A DNA stretch of 64,000 nucleotides from Limanda limanda (lineage: Eukaryota > Chordata > Actinopteri > Pleuronectiformes > Pleuronectidae): assembly GCF_963576545.1 (NCBI RefSeq), contig NC_083651.1:14819124-14883123 (forward strand), given 5' to 3'. Each line of letters opens with the position of its first letter. Position 1 is the first letter of the stretch. A program made the translations under genes and the position numbers. The notes below the pieces were generated by a model. It did not search any database. It had not been told where the DNA came from and worked only from the letters and a program-made list of their open reading frames with translations. Below, piece by piece: positions 37,601 to 51,100 of this stretch.

Positions 37601-38514
37601 CTTTTATGTCTTGAAAGGGTACAATTTAACATTTAACTTCTTCAAGTGTCAAGACCCCAGAGGTTAGAGTTTAAATACCGTCCTTTATTCTTCTGAGCTG
37701 GTGAGGTTCATGCCGGATATAATTACACAGTTATATACAAAGAAAAGAAACCAGCTCACCTTAATACAATGAGTGTGTAAACGGAATGCCTAACATGATG
37801 CAACATGCTGCAGTATCCCCTTCTGGTTATTACCGTGTCTCTAAGGTGCCTTGACTCTGTCTATGCAGGGATTAAAGGCTGTTGGACATTCTTTTTAAAC
37901 AGTTGTGCTGTGTGGTTATTTGTAAAGGTCAATGGAAAGAAAAAACAAATTTCATTTCCTGTTTCTAGTTGCAGGAAGAATCTAAAAACTAAGCAGAAGC
38001 AGCAAATAAACACAATTAAATGAAATCAATATTATTAATAGTTAAAATATGTTTAAACATATGCATACTCGTACATGCACATTCTGCTTGGTTCACATTT
38101 GCATATATATTGTTAGGTCCGAGTAGACAGGAATGAGGCTCCTCTGTTTCAGTGTGTGCACAGTATGAGGTGGAAGCAGCCTTCAACAAAGGGAAGAGAG
38201 AAAATGTCACAAATAGCAGAAGTCCCAAGTACCGGTTTAAAATGGTTGGCCTGTGCTTTGTCTCGACGGCTTCCGCAGGCCCACAAACACACAAACACAT
38301 GCACCCACGCAGAGACTTCCATGTGCTGAGCCACTCTGATTAAAGCAAGATTAAACAGCTCTCAAAATCCGAATGCAATAGCTTTAGTGGCCTTGTTTCA
38401 CAAGTAGCTTTTTTTAGACCAATGCTGCAAGTTTGTGTGCCTTTATGGTTTGATCACGAATCTTAATATATTTTCCAAAGGAAATTCCCTTGGTCATTAC
38501 AGGATGCCCTACAT

Positions 38515-38800
38515 TTAGTTGAGACATGTTGACCAAGACCAAGGCGCATAGAAGTAAAATATACACAAACACATAGGGTTCCCTTTCTCCAGGTTCTTTG
38601 GCTTCCTCCTACTGTCCATTACATGACTGTCCAAAAAATGACCTGTGAATTTAAATGTGGGGAGTTGTTTGTTTCTGGATGTTGACCCTGTGATGTGCTG
38701 GCGACCTGTCCAGGTTGTACCCTGCCCCACGCCCGATGTCAGCTGGGATTGGCTCTTGCTCCCACCATGATAGGGGGTTTAGATAAAGAACGGAGGGAGC
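38515..38800. repeat. Dispersed repeat family R2, copy 1
   Basis: Contains 'gtgatgtgctggcgacctgtccagg', 'gcccgatgtcagctgggattggctc' and a preceding 'aggttctttggcttcctcctactgtcc' block. The same blocks in the same order recur at 42715-42930. This is a common fish repeat whose class I cannot name. Confidence 0.75.
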
Positions 38801-41800
38801 CAGTCTCAAATTATTTCATTAGACTCCTGCAGCATTATATGTCTTGACAAGTCTTATTTGATGTGTGCAGCTTGTGGTAGGAGTCATTGGCACATGGATC
38901 AAACTGTTCTGAACATCGTGTAGCTGGCGTACAAAGTTCCTTACTAGAAGCTGATATTTCAGGCAATTTATACTGATGGTCATGGGAAAGAAGTGATTGT
39001 AAAACACTTGCACAATACTAATTCAAATGCAAGTCCACCAGCACGGCTGATTCATCTGTGGAGTTTTGCTTCTACTTTGAGGCACTGCAACTCTCTAACC
39101 ACATCCTCTTACACACCTTTGAAACCTCTGAGTTCAGATGACAAACAAGCTGCTGTAACACACATTGAAACTGTAAATGCAGCACGATCAGATGAGCAAT
39201 TACAAAATTATTGTTTTTGCTCTTCTTAAGTGCTATTGCAGGCCTAGTATCTAATGCTAACATGTTTTTAAAATAGCGCATTATAAGTGCACACAAAGTT
39301 ATGATGATTCATTTAAGATAAATGATCATCCTATATGCAGACAGTGCAATGAGCACTCTGGGAAACTAGTCTGTATGTTTGAGAAACCGCTTGTGTGCAT
39401 AAGTGGGAGGAGGAGAAGTTGAGACATGGTGGAGCTCTGATGATTTGTCAAGAGCATTATTCTGCTCTGGTATGATGATGTATACCAGCCCAAAGGACTT
39501 AACTCGAGGGCAACGTTATTAGGCCCTATGCTAATGTTTGTGGGGAAATCTCCATAAATGTCACGTCGAAGTTGTGAGACTAAACTAAACCAAGGTGTGT
39601 GTTGTGCCTTGTTGTGTTGGAAGCCCAGCTTCACAGTGGTGCGTGTTTCAGGGAGGAACTTCTTGTCAGTCCTGAAAGTCTGGTCAGAAAAGGCATTTAG
39701 TCTTTTCTAAAAAAAGGGAACTACTTTATTTCCTGCAGTGCGAACAGCCCTCAGCAGTTTTCAGACTAAACTTGTGACAGAGCGTTAAAATAAGAAAAGT
39801 CTTTGTTCTGTCTCTCTTCTCATCCACCCAGTGGCCTAGTAACGGTGGGACCTATAGAGGCCATGTTTATGAGGGTTTACATGCCATTACAAAATGAGAA
39901 GATCTGTTAGGTAACCTGTTTGGTTACATCTGCATTTACACCGCAGTGTTTGCTTGCGGTTCTGCTTTTCAAACATATGCAGTTTCCTTTGGCTTGAACT
40001 AGAGAAAGTGGATGCAAATGCCTATTTGATCACTAATCACATTTTTTGCAAAACAAATTGTAGTCGCTTTCCTCATCTCCCACGTCTGTTTTTCTTTACA
40101 CGTCTCTGTCAGTCTCGGCTGCAGCTCAGACGTATTCCTCTGCTACTTCCGTGCTCTACATTTTCTAGCTCTGTTTGTGTCTATCAACCTTCAACCTTTA
40201 CTTCCGGTGCTTACGCCAAAAAAGGATTTCTGTCACACAAAGTTTGCCTCCCCCATTAACTACTTCCTGTCACACAGAATCGCTGTTATCATGCAAGCTT
40301 AACGCCTCACCTTGTTCCCACTCTGCTGAATGTGTGTCACATACTGGGAATCACAAAGCAAGAGCTGGTAATACTGTTAATTCCTCACTGTCGTCCACAT
40401 TTACTGCACCTACGCTGGGGCCGATCTGAAGTATTTGGTTTGCCAGGCTCGTAGGTGGCGTGTTACCGTGCACACTGGGGGGGTGATACTTGCAGCTGCA
40501 ACGCACACGCATGCACATGTCACATTGAATCACACAGCACTTCATCTCTGTCAATGCCCTCCAGACACGTGTGCTTAGCTAATCATTTTATAAAAATCCA
40601 GTCCAGCAAGCCAAATAAGTAGAAGTCTATTTCTTTATGAAATTAGGGGACTTTTTCTTAACTCAACCTGTAACTTAGTAAACAGAGCCCAACTGATTTG
40701 CCAACAGGAGCCTTTTATAGACATATACACTTTTACAGAATGCAGAGAAAATGTGCACTCATGCTCTCTTTTACGCCATGGCCTAATGTTCATATCACAT
40801 ATTTTGGAGATAATGTCTCGTGTTGGTGCGTCCTGTTTGTCCTCATTCTGATTTGTCTGTGTTGACTTACAGATAATTGTTTCCCTGTTCTTGTAATTTT
40901 TTTGTAATGAACGCACGATGTTCTCTCAGCAACTGTTCATTAGGGTAAGTAAAGGTTAGCAGCTTTCAGAAAACAAGGAACAGGTTTGGCAACATCATCT
41001 CACTATTTACTCTGACTTTGTATTTGGGTTACCGTTTCTAAAAGCTATTTTAAAGTTTTTATAGATTTTCGTTTTTAATTCCCATTGAAAGATAAGTGAT
41101 CAGTTTTTAAGTTGGATAGATATTTTCTGTCTATGCCACAAATCTCAAGTATCACACAAGGCACATTTTGTGGAGTTTCTCTGTCACACATAGCAACCAT
41201 TATGGCGTGTCACTGGATTGGCCAGCACACGCCCTCAGCTTTTGTGTCTACCTATCACACAATGGCGCCGCTGCTTTTTCCCACCGTGAGTATAATAATG
41301 AAGACAAAGATGAATTGTCCCTTTCGTGACACACTCAGATGCTGAACCTCCACATATAGAGGAGTGCCATTTTTAGTCCTGGACTCAGATTTAGTACACC
41401 TGCTTACATTTTCTCATATAAATCAATAAAACTGATGGATTAAATTGATCTTAAATGTTATTTACCAATCTGAATCCATATTATTAGTCCATGGTTTTTA
41501 TCGGCTTCTGTACTGACTGAGCTTCGACTACTACTGCTGTGCTAATAAGAATTTCACATATATTTCGACAGTGTTGGAGTTTACATATCCTAATGTGTCT
41601 ATGAATAGTTTCAAGGATTCTGTCACTCTGCCAATACTCTGCTCTGTTATTCAGTGTTCGCGACAAAACATACAACTTGACACCATAACACCACACCTAT
41701 TTGGTGCCACACGGATTGGTTTAAATGTTTGACTCAGGTCTTTTGTAGTAACTGAAAGAAACAGTAGTGCTCTGCTCGAATAACATTTAAGTGAAAGTAC

Positions 41801-42714
41801 ATCCTTGTTGCATCCCAGTTCAAAACAAAGAGCTTGAACTGGTGTGTGACCATCTGGAGGACTGGTAATTTGTTAAATCAGTGCTGATTCACAGTCTGTA
41901 TAGCACTGCACAGCCACTATAAAAAAGTGGGCGTTAGCTTTTAAAAAATGCCTGTTTCTCCTTTTTCAAATGTATAAATTTTTTAACCTTAAGAAGGATT
42001 CATAAAGTGTTTTGGTCATTTTATCTCGAAGGATACACAACAACTAATTGGCTGGCTATAACAAACATCCCTGCATTCTTGCACAATAATGTAGAGCACG
42101 ACACCCACACATTGCCCAACAACAATTTGTGAAACAGGAGAACCAGGCTTGAACAGGTCGCCAATTTAAAACATTTTCTTTCTCCCCCAAGGATTTTCTT
42201 GACCTGCACTGTGTGAACCAAACAGTGGAAAATAGTTCACTGGGGAGTTTAGTTTCTCATGTGTCACTTCCCCTTGCAGGTGTTGGACAAGCCTTTATTT
42301 TAATAGCTGTATATTTTTCCCCCATAACATCTGATAGCACACCTAGTACAAACACAACACTGATTTAAAGAGGAAAAAAATACACAAATGTCAGAAGATG
42401 TCTATATTGATGATCATAGGACAGAGACCTTCTCCACGCAGACAGCTAAACTGCTATATTGTCATCAATTTATTAGTTAATTATGGTCATCAGGAATACT
42501 AATTCCCTATCATTTTGTCTGGACTACTGTTAGGTATGAAGTAGTTAACATAACTCTACACATGTAGAGTTCTGAACCACACAACTGTCTCCAATAACGT
42601 GTGAAAACCTAGAATCTCCTGTCTGCTGCCATGGAAACAGAGCAGAAGAAAGATAGACCGGGCGGTCAGGTTTTCAGAGCGAACACAAGGAAGGCAGTAT
42701 ATATATATATTAAA

Positions 42715-42930
42715 ACAAAATTCCTGCTACTTCCTCCCACAGTCCAGAGACTTTGGGTTAGGTTAACTGGAGTATATAGTCTGTAGGTGTGAATGTGGAA
42801 TGGTTGTCTGTCTCTGTATGTTGGCCCTGTGATTAGCTGGCGACCTGTCCAGGGCGTCGACTTCATCTCATCCAGGGTCGGCTCCGATTGGCTTCAGCTT
42901 CTCCCCCGTGACCCTCAAGGCACTCGCACT
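42715..42930. repeat. Dispersed repeat family R2, copy 2
   Basis: Diverged copy of 38515-38800 in the same orientation: 'cctgctacttcctcccacagtccagag', 'gtgattagctggcgacctgtccagg', 'gtcggctccgattggcttcagc'. A short (TA)n tract precedes it. Confidence 0.75.
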
Positions 42931-43206
42931 TAACTTCAAACATAAGATCAACCAATTTGTTTTAAGGAGACTTCATGGCTCATACTATGAGGGGATACAA
43001 TAAAGCCCAACATGTATTTAATGGAACGAAGCGAATCAACACGAGGAGAACAAAATGATATAAATGCAGCATGCAGGTCACCTTTAAATGTTCAAATCTA
43101 ACCACAGTGAAAAACTGATCTCGTTGACTTTGAGCTTTGAACTCCAAGTATTTCTGAACTGCTACTGACCATGTGTGTTATAGACCCAATGTCCCCATCT
43201 TCTAAT

Positions 43207-43325
43207 GCGATAATGCTCCACATCACATAGTAAAATGTGTCTCGAAGTGGTTTCGCGGCAATGACTTCAGTGTACTTCAGTGCCCTCCCCGAGTTACCAG
43301 ATCTAAATCCAATAGAACTTCTGGG
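43207..43325 (+). pseudogene. Tc1/mariner-type DDE transposase fragment
   Basis: Plus-strand translation from 43207 reads CDNAPHHIVKCVSKWF followed by RGNDFSVLQCPP, then, after a frame change, LPDLNPIEL. This is the pattern DN(A/D)P.H, then FSVLQWP..SPDLNPIEH, around the second catalytic Asp and the glutamate region of Tc1-like transposases. It is a short, frame-broken relic and differs from the element at 26260-27310. Confidence 0.75.
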
Positions 43326-43914
43326 AAGTGGTGCCTCTCTGCCATGTAACAGTACAATGTGATTGTTGATGTGCAGTATGAGCCCTCTGTGGGGAAGCTG
43401 ACGCTCCTGAGTGCTCTCATTCTCAACGCACATTACGTATGCGGCCATATTCCGGCTGCGGTCAGTCAGTCCAGAGCGTGCCCATTGCAACACTGGCAGA
43501 TGGCCTCGTGGTGCCTCAAGCCGAGTGCACCACAATCAGCCCCTGGTGTCACGTCACTGTCATTTGCATCCCCTGTCATGGACAGTTTTTTTCAAATCCT
43601 CATGGAATGCAGTCAATAGTAAAGAAAAAACGTGTTAACTGAGTTTTGAGCTTTCCAGTCTGTCTCCCTTTGAACTATTCTTGAGGAACTTTGTGTGCCC
43701 TTCAGCTTATTATGAAGTTGTCAAGTCTGTCTAATAGGCCACAATGATATTTAAACAAAGTTGTGTAGTTTAGTGTCTTGTATTGTGCAGCACTGGATTA
43801 TGTTATAGACACATGTTGTTACTGGACAATGAGGAGCTGTGTGACCAGACTGCTCATAAGGGCTGAGACTCGGGCTGGCATTACAGATGTGTGTATAAAC
43901 AGTGGGCCCATTTG

Positions 43915-44180
43915 TTACTTCTCTACCTCAGCAGTTGAAGGTTGGTGGTTCAATCCCTGTCTCCTCCAGTCTCCGTTCCAAAGTGTCTTATGGGCAGGAC
44001 ACTGAATCCCAAATTGCCCCTGTTGGCCAAGGTTACAGTATATGAACTGTGTGGGATACAAAAAAGTGCTGCGTCTGTAGTGAAGCACTGTACCAATAGT
44101 TTCACCAATGGGTGAATGCGGCTTGAGGCGCTCCGATTCGTCAATAAGACTGGAAATATGTAAATACTACTAAAACCAAA
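43915..44180 (+). mobile_element. SINE-like element remnant
   Basis: Contains 'ggtggttcaatccctgtctcctcc' (a Pol III box B-like core), then 'aagtgtcttatgggcaggacactgaatcccaaattgcccc', 'gtgaatgcggcttgaggcgctccgattcgtcaataagactgga' and 'tatgtaaatac'. The order matches a widespread percomorph SINE whose tail reads like 'aaagcgctttgagtggtc...agactagaaaagcgctatataaatac'. The copy is diverged and shows no clear target duplication. Confidence 0.7.
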
Positions 44181-45467
44181 CCAACACGTCCTTTTTCCCA
44201 TACTAAAAATGACTTCAGATTAAATGCAGCCTCATGGGAACGAGGATGAATGTGGCATTGTGCCAGTCCCTCAGCACAGCCTATTGTTGTTCCAGCACAG
44301 CTGTTATGGTCTACTGTATGGACACAGTTACATAATCTCTCTCACATGATACAGCTGTCGCCTCCGTGCTGCACAACAGGGTTGTCCATTTTTCTTTTTT
44401 AATTAGATATTAAATATATATTTTTAGCCTCATAGGTGCTGTGGTTTAAACATGGATGAGGTCACCCAAAAATTCAATATGTAGTCATCACAGTCTTGCA
44501 TGATTTGTCACGTACATACAAAATGGGACGCTATTCTCCTGATTTTGGTTTCATGCAGGCAAACGGCAGAAAGCCTGTCAGAACACAGTTCTCAATGTAT
44601 GGTATGCAGCCTCCCCCAGCAGTAAAAGATCCGATGCTCCTTGCGTTTGTGAGCATGCAGGGCCTCAGGGCATGTTCCAGAAATCAGCCTCAACAGGCCA
44701 CGTAGTACGTGTTGATCTGATTACAGTACAGGCAATGATTGCTGCGAACAGAGTTAGATCAAATGTTTCTTACTTTTAATGTAAAGCAATTCCAAAATAC
44801 TGCAGCGCCTGATTTAAATCTAACATAACTGGGCATAAGTGAGATTGCGACACAATGTTCCCCCCAGAATCCAGCACCTGAGATCATTCAAGGTGAGGGC
44901 GTGGTCAGGAATTCTCACGAGTACCTCTTTGCAGGTTCAGTGTGAAGCTGCTGTAGCCACAGCTGGAAGCAGGGAGGGACTGGACGTGCTGTTGCCCAGA
45001 GTTGGCTGAAACTAATGCACTTTACAGGCCTCGTTAATGTCAAGTATTGGCAGGAAGTTCTTTGAGAAAAAAATTAAATAGGCACAGTTTAGTTTTATCC
45101 CTATAGGTTTTCATCCAGCTAGTTGGAAACAGCCCAGAGTTCTCACAATGTGAATAAATGCTTTAGTCACAGGTGAGGTTCGATGTTCCTCTGGAGCTGC
45201 AGAGACTTCTACAAGAACAGCAAAGTGCTGCATGTAAGACAAATTAAATAAACCTGCTGAAGCAGATGGTCACAAAAAGAGGATCGCAAGCTAGATTTTA
45301 ATTGCACGTGCAGTCTAGAGTGAACAATTTGAAATGACTCATTGACTTAAAGCCAGACTGCTTTTTCCCCTATGTGGTACTGTTCATGTAAATCCCAGGA
45401 CAGTCGATTAAGCCAGAAAGGACTTCCAGTGTAAAAATTACAAGGACACACAAGTCAATTTACACTT

Positions 45468-45473
45468 TTTATT
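45468..45473 (-). terminator. Candidate tmsb4x polyadenylation signal
   Basis: AATAAA on the minus strand about 375 bp past the thymosin stop, a 3'UTR length usual for beta-thymosins. A (TA)n tract follows on the plus strand at 45513-45533, inside this 3'UTR. Confidence 0.5.
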
Positions 45474-45847
45474 TTGCATATTTAAAAATGTGCATTCCAG
45501 GCATTTTTTCTTTATATATATATATATATATATAAAAAAAAGAGAACTGCTTTGTTTGCATTCACAGGTGGCCAGAGGACTACAGGTGGTAAAGCGCAGG
45601 TCCCTCAGTTGATTCAGAACACACCTCGACTTTCAGCCACAGCCAAACCGATGACAAGGAACCCATGCCGTCACTGAATCCCACTTCCTTACTGGAAACG
45701 GGGACATTTCAGGCAAGTGACAGGTTTGGTGTGTGTGTGGTTGTGCAGCAGTTTGTCAAATCAGAGGGCTGCAACTGAGAATGCATGTGGGAAAGGTTGA
45801 TAAAGGGTAAGGCTTGTGGAATGTACAGCGTGCAGGAGGCCGGGCCT

Positions 45848-46103
<256 letters not shown>

Positions 46104-46764
46104 TCATTTGAAACACCTGGGTACGCACAAGGCCAGTGAGAACTACAAAGAAAAAAAAAAAGTGTGATGCCATTTTTAAGTTAAACTCAAACTACATTCA
46201 TCCAAAAACACGCCCCATGCGTCTCAAGAGGATGGGGGGGGGGGGCTTTGTGTCACTCAGTTCATGTGTGCAACAGCGTGAGGGACCACCGCCCTTTTGA
46301 GCAATCTGCACTATCGCACTGGTTTTCAAGCACCAGTCCCAGCTCCTCGGAACCATCGGAACAATAAACCGAGGATTCCAGATAACGGGGCGCTTTGCGA
46401 GGTGTGACGAAATAACGCGCAGAGCCAAAATCGACTATTCACGGCAATCACGCGGCGTTTGTGTAGTTTCCACAGACACACACGCACACAAAAAGCCCCC
46501 TCCGGTCAGCTCCGTGGCATTTTTTTGCGTTTTAAACACGTCACACTTTAGGGCACTCTTATTCGTTCCAGATGTTTGGGTTTCATAAGAGTCTGATGCA
46601 ACCAACGTTTTGCAGGTTGGGAAACAAACGGAAGTGGTAAAACTCAGGTGAATGGTACAAATCCGATTCTATACGTGCAAGATTGAGAAAAAACGAGAAG
46701 CGGAAGTAGACTCACCAGGTTTTCAGCTCCACTGATGTGAGAAGAACAGAATCAGGCGAAGTGG

Positions 46765-46845
46765 CGTAGTGATGTCCACAGCCTCATCCGCCTTTTATAT
46801 ACTGAGCACTATGCAAATGAGCCCCCTGACGCCACGCCCACCGCC
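46765..46845 (-). promoter_or_regulatory. tmsb4x core promoter: TATA box, octamer, GC/CACCC box
   Basis: On the minus strand, reading towards the gene: GGGCGTGG (about 46831-46839), ATTTGCAT (exact octamer, 46811-46818) and TATATAAAA (46793-46801). This predicts a transcription start near 46765, followed by a noncoding exon ending at 46716 before a GTGAGT donor. The spacing of octamer and TATA is typical of a strong, tissue-regulated promoter. Confidence 0.75.
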
Positions 46846-48151
46846 TCCAAACCCTGCCTCTGAACAAGTATGTTGTTTTCTTGTCGGGTCTAAAAACAAT
46901 GACACTGTTTCTAAACCATGCAGCTTTATTGGTCGCTGCGCATGTGTTTATTGTTTATTATTACATTATTTGAGTGAGGCCAGATTCTCCTCTTCATGCG
47001 ACAGTTTGGCTGGTAAGTTTTCTGCAGATGTTTGTTTGTCTCCAGATGTTTATTGTGTGTGGCAGAACGCACCAAACCGTGGGTTAATAAGTGGTTGTTA
47101 AGTGGAGGTTTGGGGATTAATTTGCAAAGTGCTCCTTTTAAAACTGCATCACTAGCGACACCATGCGGACAAATGTGGTTGTTACCAGGGTGGGAGAAAA
47201 AATAGGGCCCAGCCCAGCCCTATTTTTTCTCCCACCCTGGTAGAAAAAATGTGGCCAGACAATATGTAAAGATTAAAAGAAGACACATTTATTATACCCA
47301 AATTTGTCACATTATTTGTTTCTTTTTAATTTTCATGGACTAAATTTTGCTCCTGAGTAAAGGTTGTGTTTTTTAAACTCTTCAGAGCAGAGAATGACAA
47401 ACACTTATTGATACCAACACGTTTGACAAATTTGAGGTGACTCAATTATGTAATTTACATATTTATAGATCATATCGAGAGAGTTTAAGCATTACTATTG
47501 GCTGCAATGTTAGTAAATACTACAGTGCAGGAGGAATCATCAGACCGTTGCAACCATATACAAGAAGAAAAACAAGATGGATTTTTACCATATGCATTAT
47601 ATCCATATAAAATGGTCATTTTTATACTGCTAATGATAAAAAGTACATTGTGATAATTTTTAATCATGGTTTCTTGACCAGCCTTAAGATTAACATGCAT
47701 TTGTTCTAACATTTAAACAGTAAAAGATGTTCTAATCTTGCCAATTTTTTCTTTTTCATTCCAAAATAATTTACCATTAACATAAAACCAGTAGTAACAC
47801 TTGTTCCTTTTCATGCTCACCCTTAGATATGTTCTATATCAGATACAGATGAGATAATAGATTGAAACAATCACACTTAATCATTTGCACATTTCTTTAA
47901 AAGATTTATTTATTCACATACTTTCATATTTAATACACAAGTTACAAGAGATTCAGTACCATTGCCAATGTATAAACAAAGCTCAAAAGATCATGTCTTT
48001 AGTTATCTTGGATTAAGTCCCAGGCACAGTGATATAAGTTGTGAAGGAGCAAAATCAGTATTGCTGTAGAAAAGTGGTTTTGAAAGAAGCTTAAAGTATT
48101 TGTCATCATCTTATATTTAAAAAATTCTTTCATCATGACGTTTGTCCTGCT
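46846..48151. other. Intergenic region between tmsb4x promoter and tlr8 3' end
   Basis: No gene is supported. The notable feature is a perfect inverted repeat at 47183-47242. TTTATT at 47905-47910 (AATAAA on minus) lies about 245 bp past the tlr8 stop and is a candidate end of that transcript. Confidence 0.5.
47183..47242. repeat. Perfect 26-bp inverted repeat with 8-nt loop
   Basis: The left arm, 47183-47208 (taccagggtgggag... ending tagggc), is an exact inverse complement of the right arm, 47217-47242 (gcccta... ending ctcccaccctggta). The spacer is ccagccca. Single strands could form a very stable hairpin. There is no open frame across it. Confidence 0.95.
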
Positions 48152-51100
48152 TTACCTGCTGGTGAGGTATTTTGAATAAGTCTGGTTGTACATAAGCTGA
48201 TTGTCCACCCTAACGACATTCCTCAGGTTTTGCCAAAACCAGGGCTCAGCGGCCGCTGTCCTCGGCCACTCAACAACACTTCTCCCGCACAGCCTCTTCC
48301 TGAGGCGCAGGAACCTCGAGTGCTGCAGGACGGGCTCCAGCATCAGCAGCACGATCACGTCCACATTTTCATCCATTAGTCTTTGGTGGGCCAGGTACAT
48401 CGCCAGCTTGAAAACCCCGCTCTTAACGTAGCCCTCCGTTAAGACAAACAGGGTCTTGCGGCTGTATTGGATGCTGTAGGTGAGGTTGTCCAGCACCGGG
48501 ACTCCTGGCACCCAGTCCCTCTCCTCCAGACACAGAGGAAGATACTTCTCTCCTTCCTCTTCCAGTTTCACCCGCAGATTGCTCATTACCCACTCAGAGA
48601 CATGTGGATCTCTGTTGTCATAAGTCACAAAGACGTCATAAAAGCTGTTTGATGAGTTCAAGGATCTGTACCCCTTCAGCTTAGCTATCATATAGTGTAT
48701 CACATAGGAGGCATCCCAGTAAAATAAGTGAGTAGTAGTTGCCACAAACATAAAAGTAATAATGAAGGAAGTAGTGAGGATGTACATCCGAAATGCCCAC
48801 CTGTCATTTATACACTGCTTTATATCAAATTTGATCAGTGCTTGATCCTTCTGGTTTGCTGGTGTTTCACATTTCACCTCAGTGGTCAGTTTTGGGATTT
48901 TTACTTTACTGTCTTCAATCCACAGAATGAAATCTAATGAGTCACAGGTACATTGAAACGGATTCTTCTGCAAGTACAAAATCTGAATCGGATTATCGGG
49001 TCTGGGCAGGAAGGTAGATTGATTGATGGTGGTGAGTTTGTTGTAGCTAAGGCTGAGAATGCTAAGGCTCTTTGGACCCTTTATGAATCCCTCGTCCAGG
49101 TGGAAAATGTTGTTATGGCTCAAGTCAAGGAAAATCAAGGTCTGAGTGAAGTTTGAATTTATACCAGTCAGGTCAGATAAAGAATTGAAGCTCAGGTCTA
49201 AAACTTGAAGTTGGTGGAAAATCTTCAATGCGTCCCATTTAAAACCAGTGAGCAAGTTATGGCTTATGCATAGTTTGGTGAGGTTATGCGGAATATATTG
49301 ATATACATTGTCTGGAATTTCTTTAATTTTGTTATCGGATATATCTAAATACGTCAAATTGGTGAGGTTACTAAAAAGCATCTTGTACCCGACATCCTTT
49401 ATTTTCCAAAGAGTTCCGAGACGGTTATTCGTAAACTGAAGTTCAGACAAAGATTTGCTGCACAGCTGTTTTGTTGTTAATGTGGAAATGGCATTGTGAC
49501 TCATATTCAGCACTCTCAGAACAGGCAGGTTTCTTAGGAAATTTAAATTGTGCGATATCCCGTATGATTGAAAGTAGTGTGGGTTGTAACTGAGGTCGAG
49601 AACTTGAAGTTTCTGCAGTTCTTTGAAGGCGTAGTCATAGGCCAGGTCAATCTTGTTATAAGATAGGTCCAGGTATGTCAGATTAGGAAGCGAGTGGAAC
49701 TCTGTGCCGTTAAGTGCTGCAGAAAATCCATTACCTGAGAGGTTGAGACATGCAATATTTCCATAGCCCTCAAATTGGTTTTGAGAAATGAAGAAGATAT
49801 TATTTGAGCTAAGGCTTAGCACTCGGCCCGAATTAAAGCACTCTTTCTTGATCAAGTATGAGGATACCTCAAAAGTTGGGTCTTTAGGGTGTGAAAAGGA
49901 AAAGTCTGACCTCTGATTGTTTTCATCACTCAGATATCTGGAACTTTTTCCCAGAATGGGATACAGCCTGTTTTCTGCGAGGTATATTAATTTCACATGA
50001 GAGAGGCTGCGGAATATATTAGAATCACACTCAATAATGAAGTTTGTCCCTAAATTCAGTGCTGTGAGATTTTTTAGCTCATACAGAGGACGGAGCGTGT
50101 TCGGTCCAATACTCTGGAAGACTAAAGCCTCTAGTTGCAAAGTTCTAAGTGACTTGAGATGGACAAAATCCTGTGAAAGATTTATGGATTTAGGGAAAAG
50201 CTTTAGACCAAAATTGAAGGACAGATCTATTTTTTCTAAGTTGGGAAGGTATCTTAGAAATGTTGCATCCCCAGTTATTACTTTTAGCAAGTAGTTAAAT
50301 GACAGGTACAAATCTTTCAGCTTGTTCAGACTCTTAAACCAGTTAGGATTCAGGTGCTCCAGCGAGTTTCCTCCCATCTGCAGTGTCCGAAGCTCTGTCA
50401 GATTGTGAAATGCATCAGGATGGATGCCAAGAGAACGATTTGGGCAAGGGAAACATGGGAATGGTGCATTTTGACACCTTGGACAGTTCCCTTGAATGTG
50501 TAGGGTTTTTAAATTATGCAGCCCTTTGAAATCGTCGCCAGATATGTTTTGTATTTTGTTAGAAGCCAGCCGTAACTCCGTTAATGACTGAGGCAATCCT
50601 CGGGGAACGTGGGTTAAATTATTAAACGACAATTCCAGAGTCTGCAGTTTGGTCAGAACTGCAAAGGGGCTGTGCATAATGGTCACATCTCTTCCACATG
50701 GATTCCATACGTAGCAGTTTTTGGCGAGCCAGAGATTTATCACGTATGTTAAGCCTGATAGATTCATCTTGTCCAGCTGGAGCTTGTTTATCCCTAGATC
50801 AAGGGTTTCTACACTGGGGGGGAGATTGCCAGGAATTTCGCGCAGATTGTTTCCATTCAGCCCCAGATGATTCAGTTTGGTGAGATTTTTGAAGACATCG
50901 TCACCAATCAGCAATACTTTATTCACGTTCGCCCAGTTCACATAGAGTGTGGTCAGATTCAGCAGTCCAGAAAACACATCCCCTGAAATGTTCGCGATGG
51001 CATTTTCTGACAAGTCGATCACAGTGGCGTCCCCAGTTATTCCGGGAGGTACTTTCTTCAGATGACGCATTCTGCAGTCAAACTTGACCTCAGTCTCGTT

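Noticed and set aside
43940..43960. Possible tRNA gene (box B-like ggttcaatccc)
   Set aside because: No foldable cloverleaf or anticodon arm around it; the context fits a SINE.
46234..46245. 12-base G run near the tmsb4x 5' intron
   Set aside because: A short homopolymer with no supporting motif; not worth a functional claim.
48201..51000. Several plus-strand frames of 60-85 codons opposite tlr8 (and similar ones opposite tlr7)
   Set aside because: Antisense shadows of leucine-rich repeat coding sequence.
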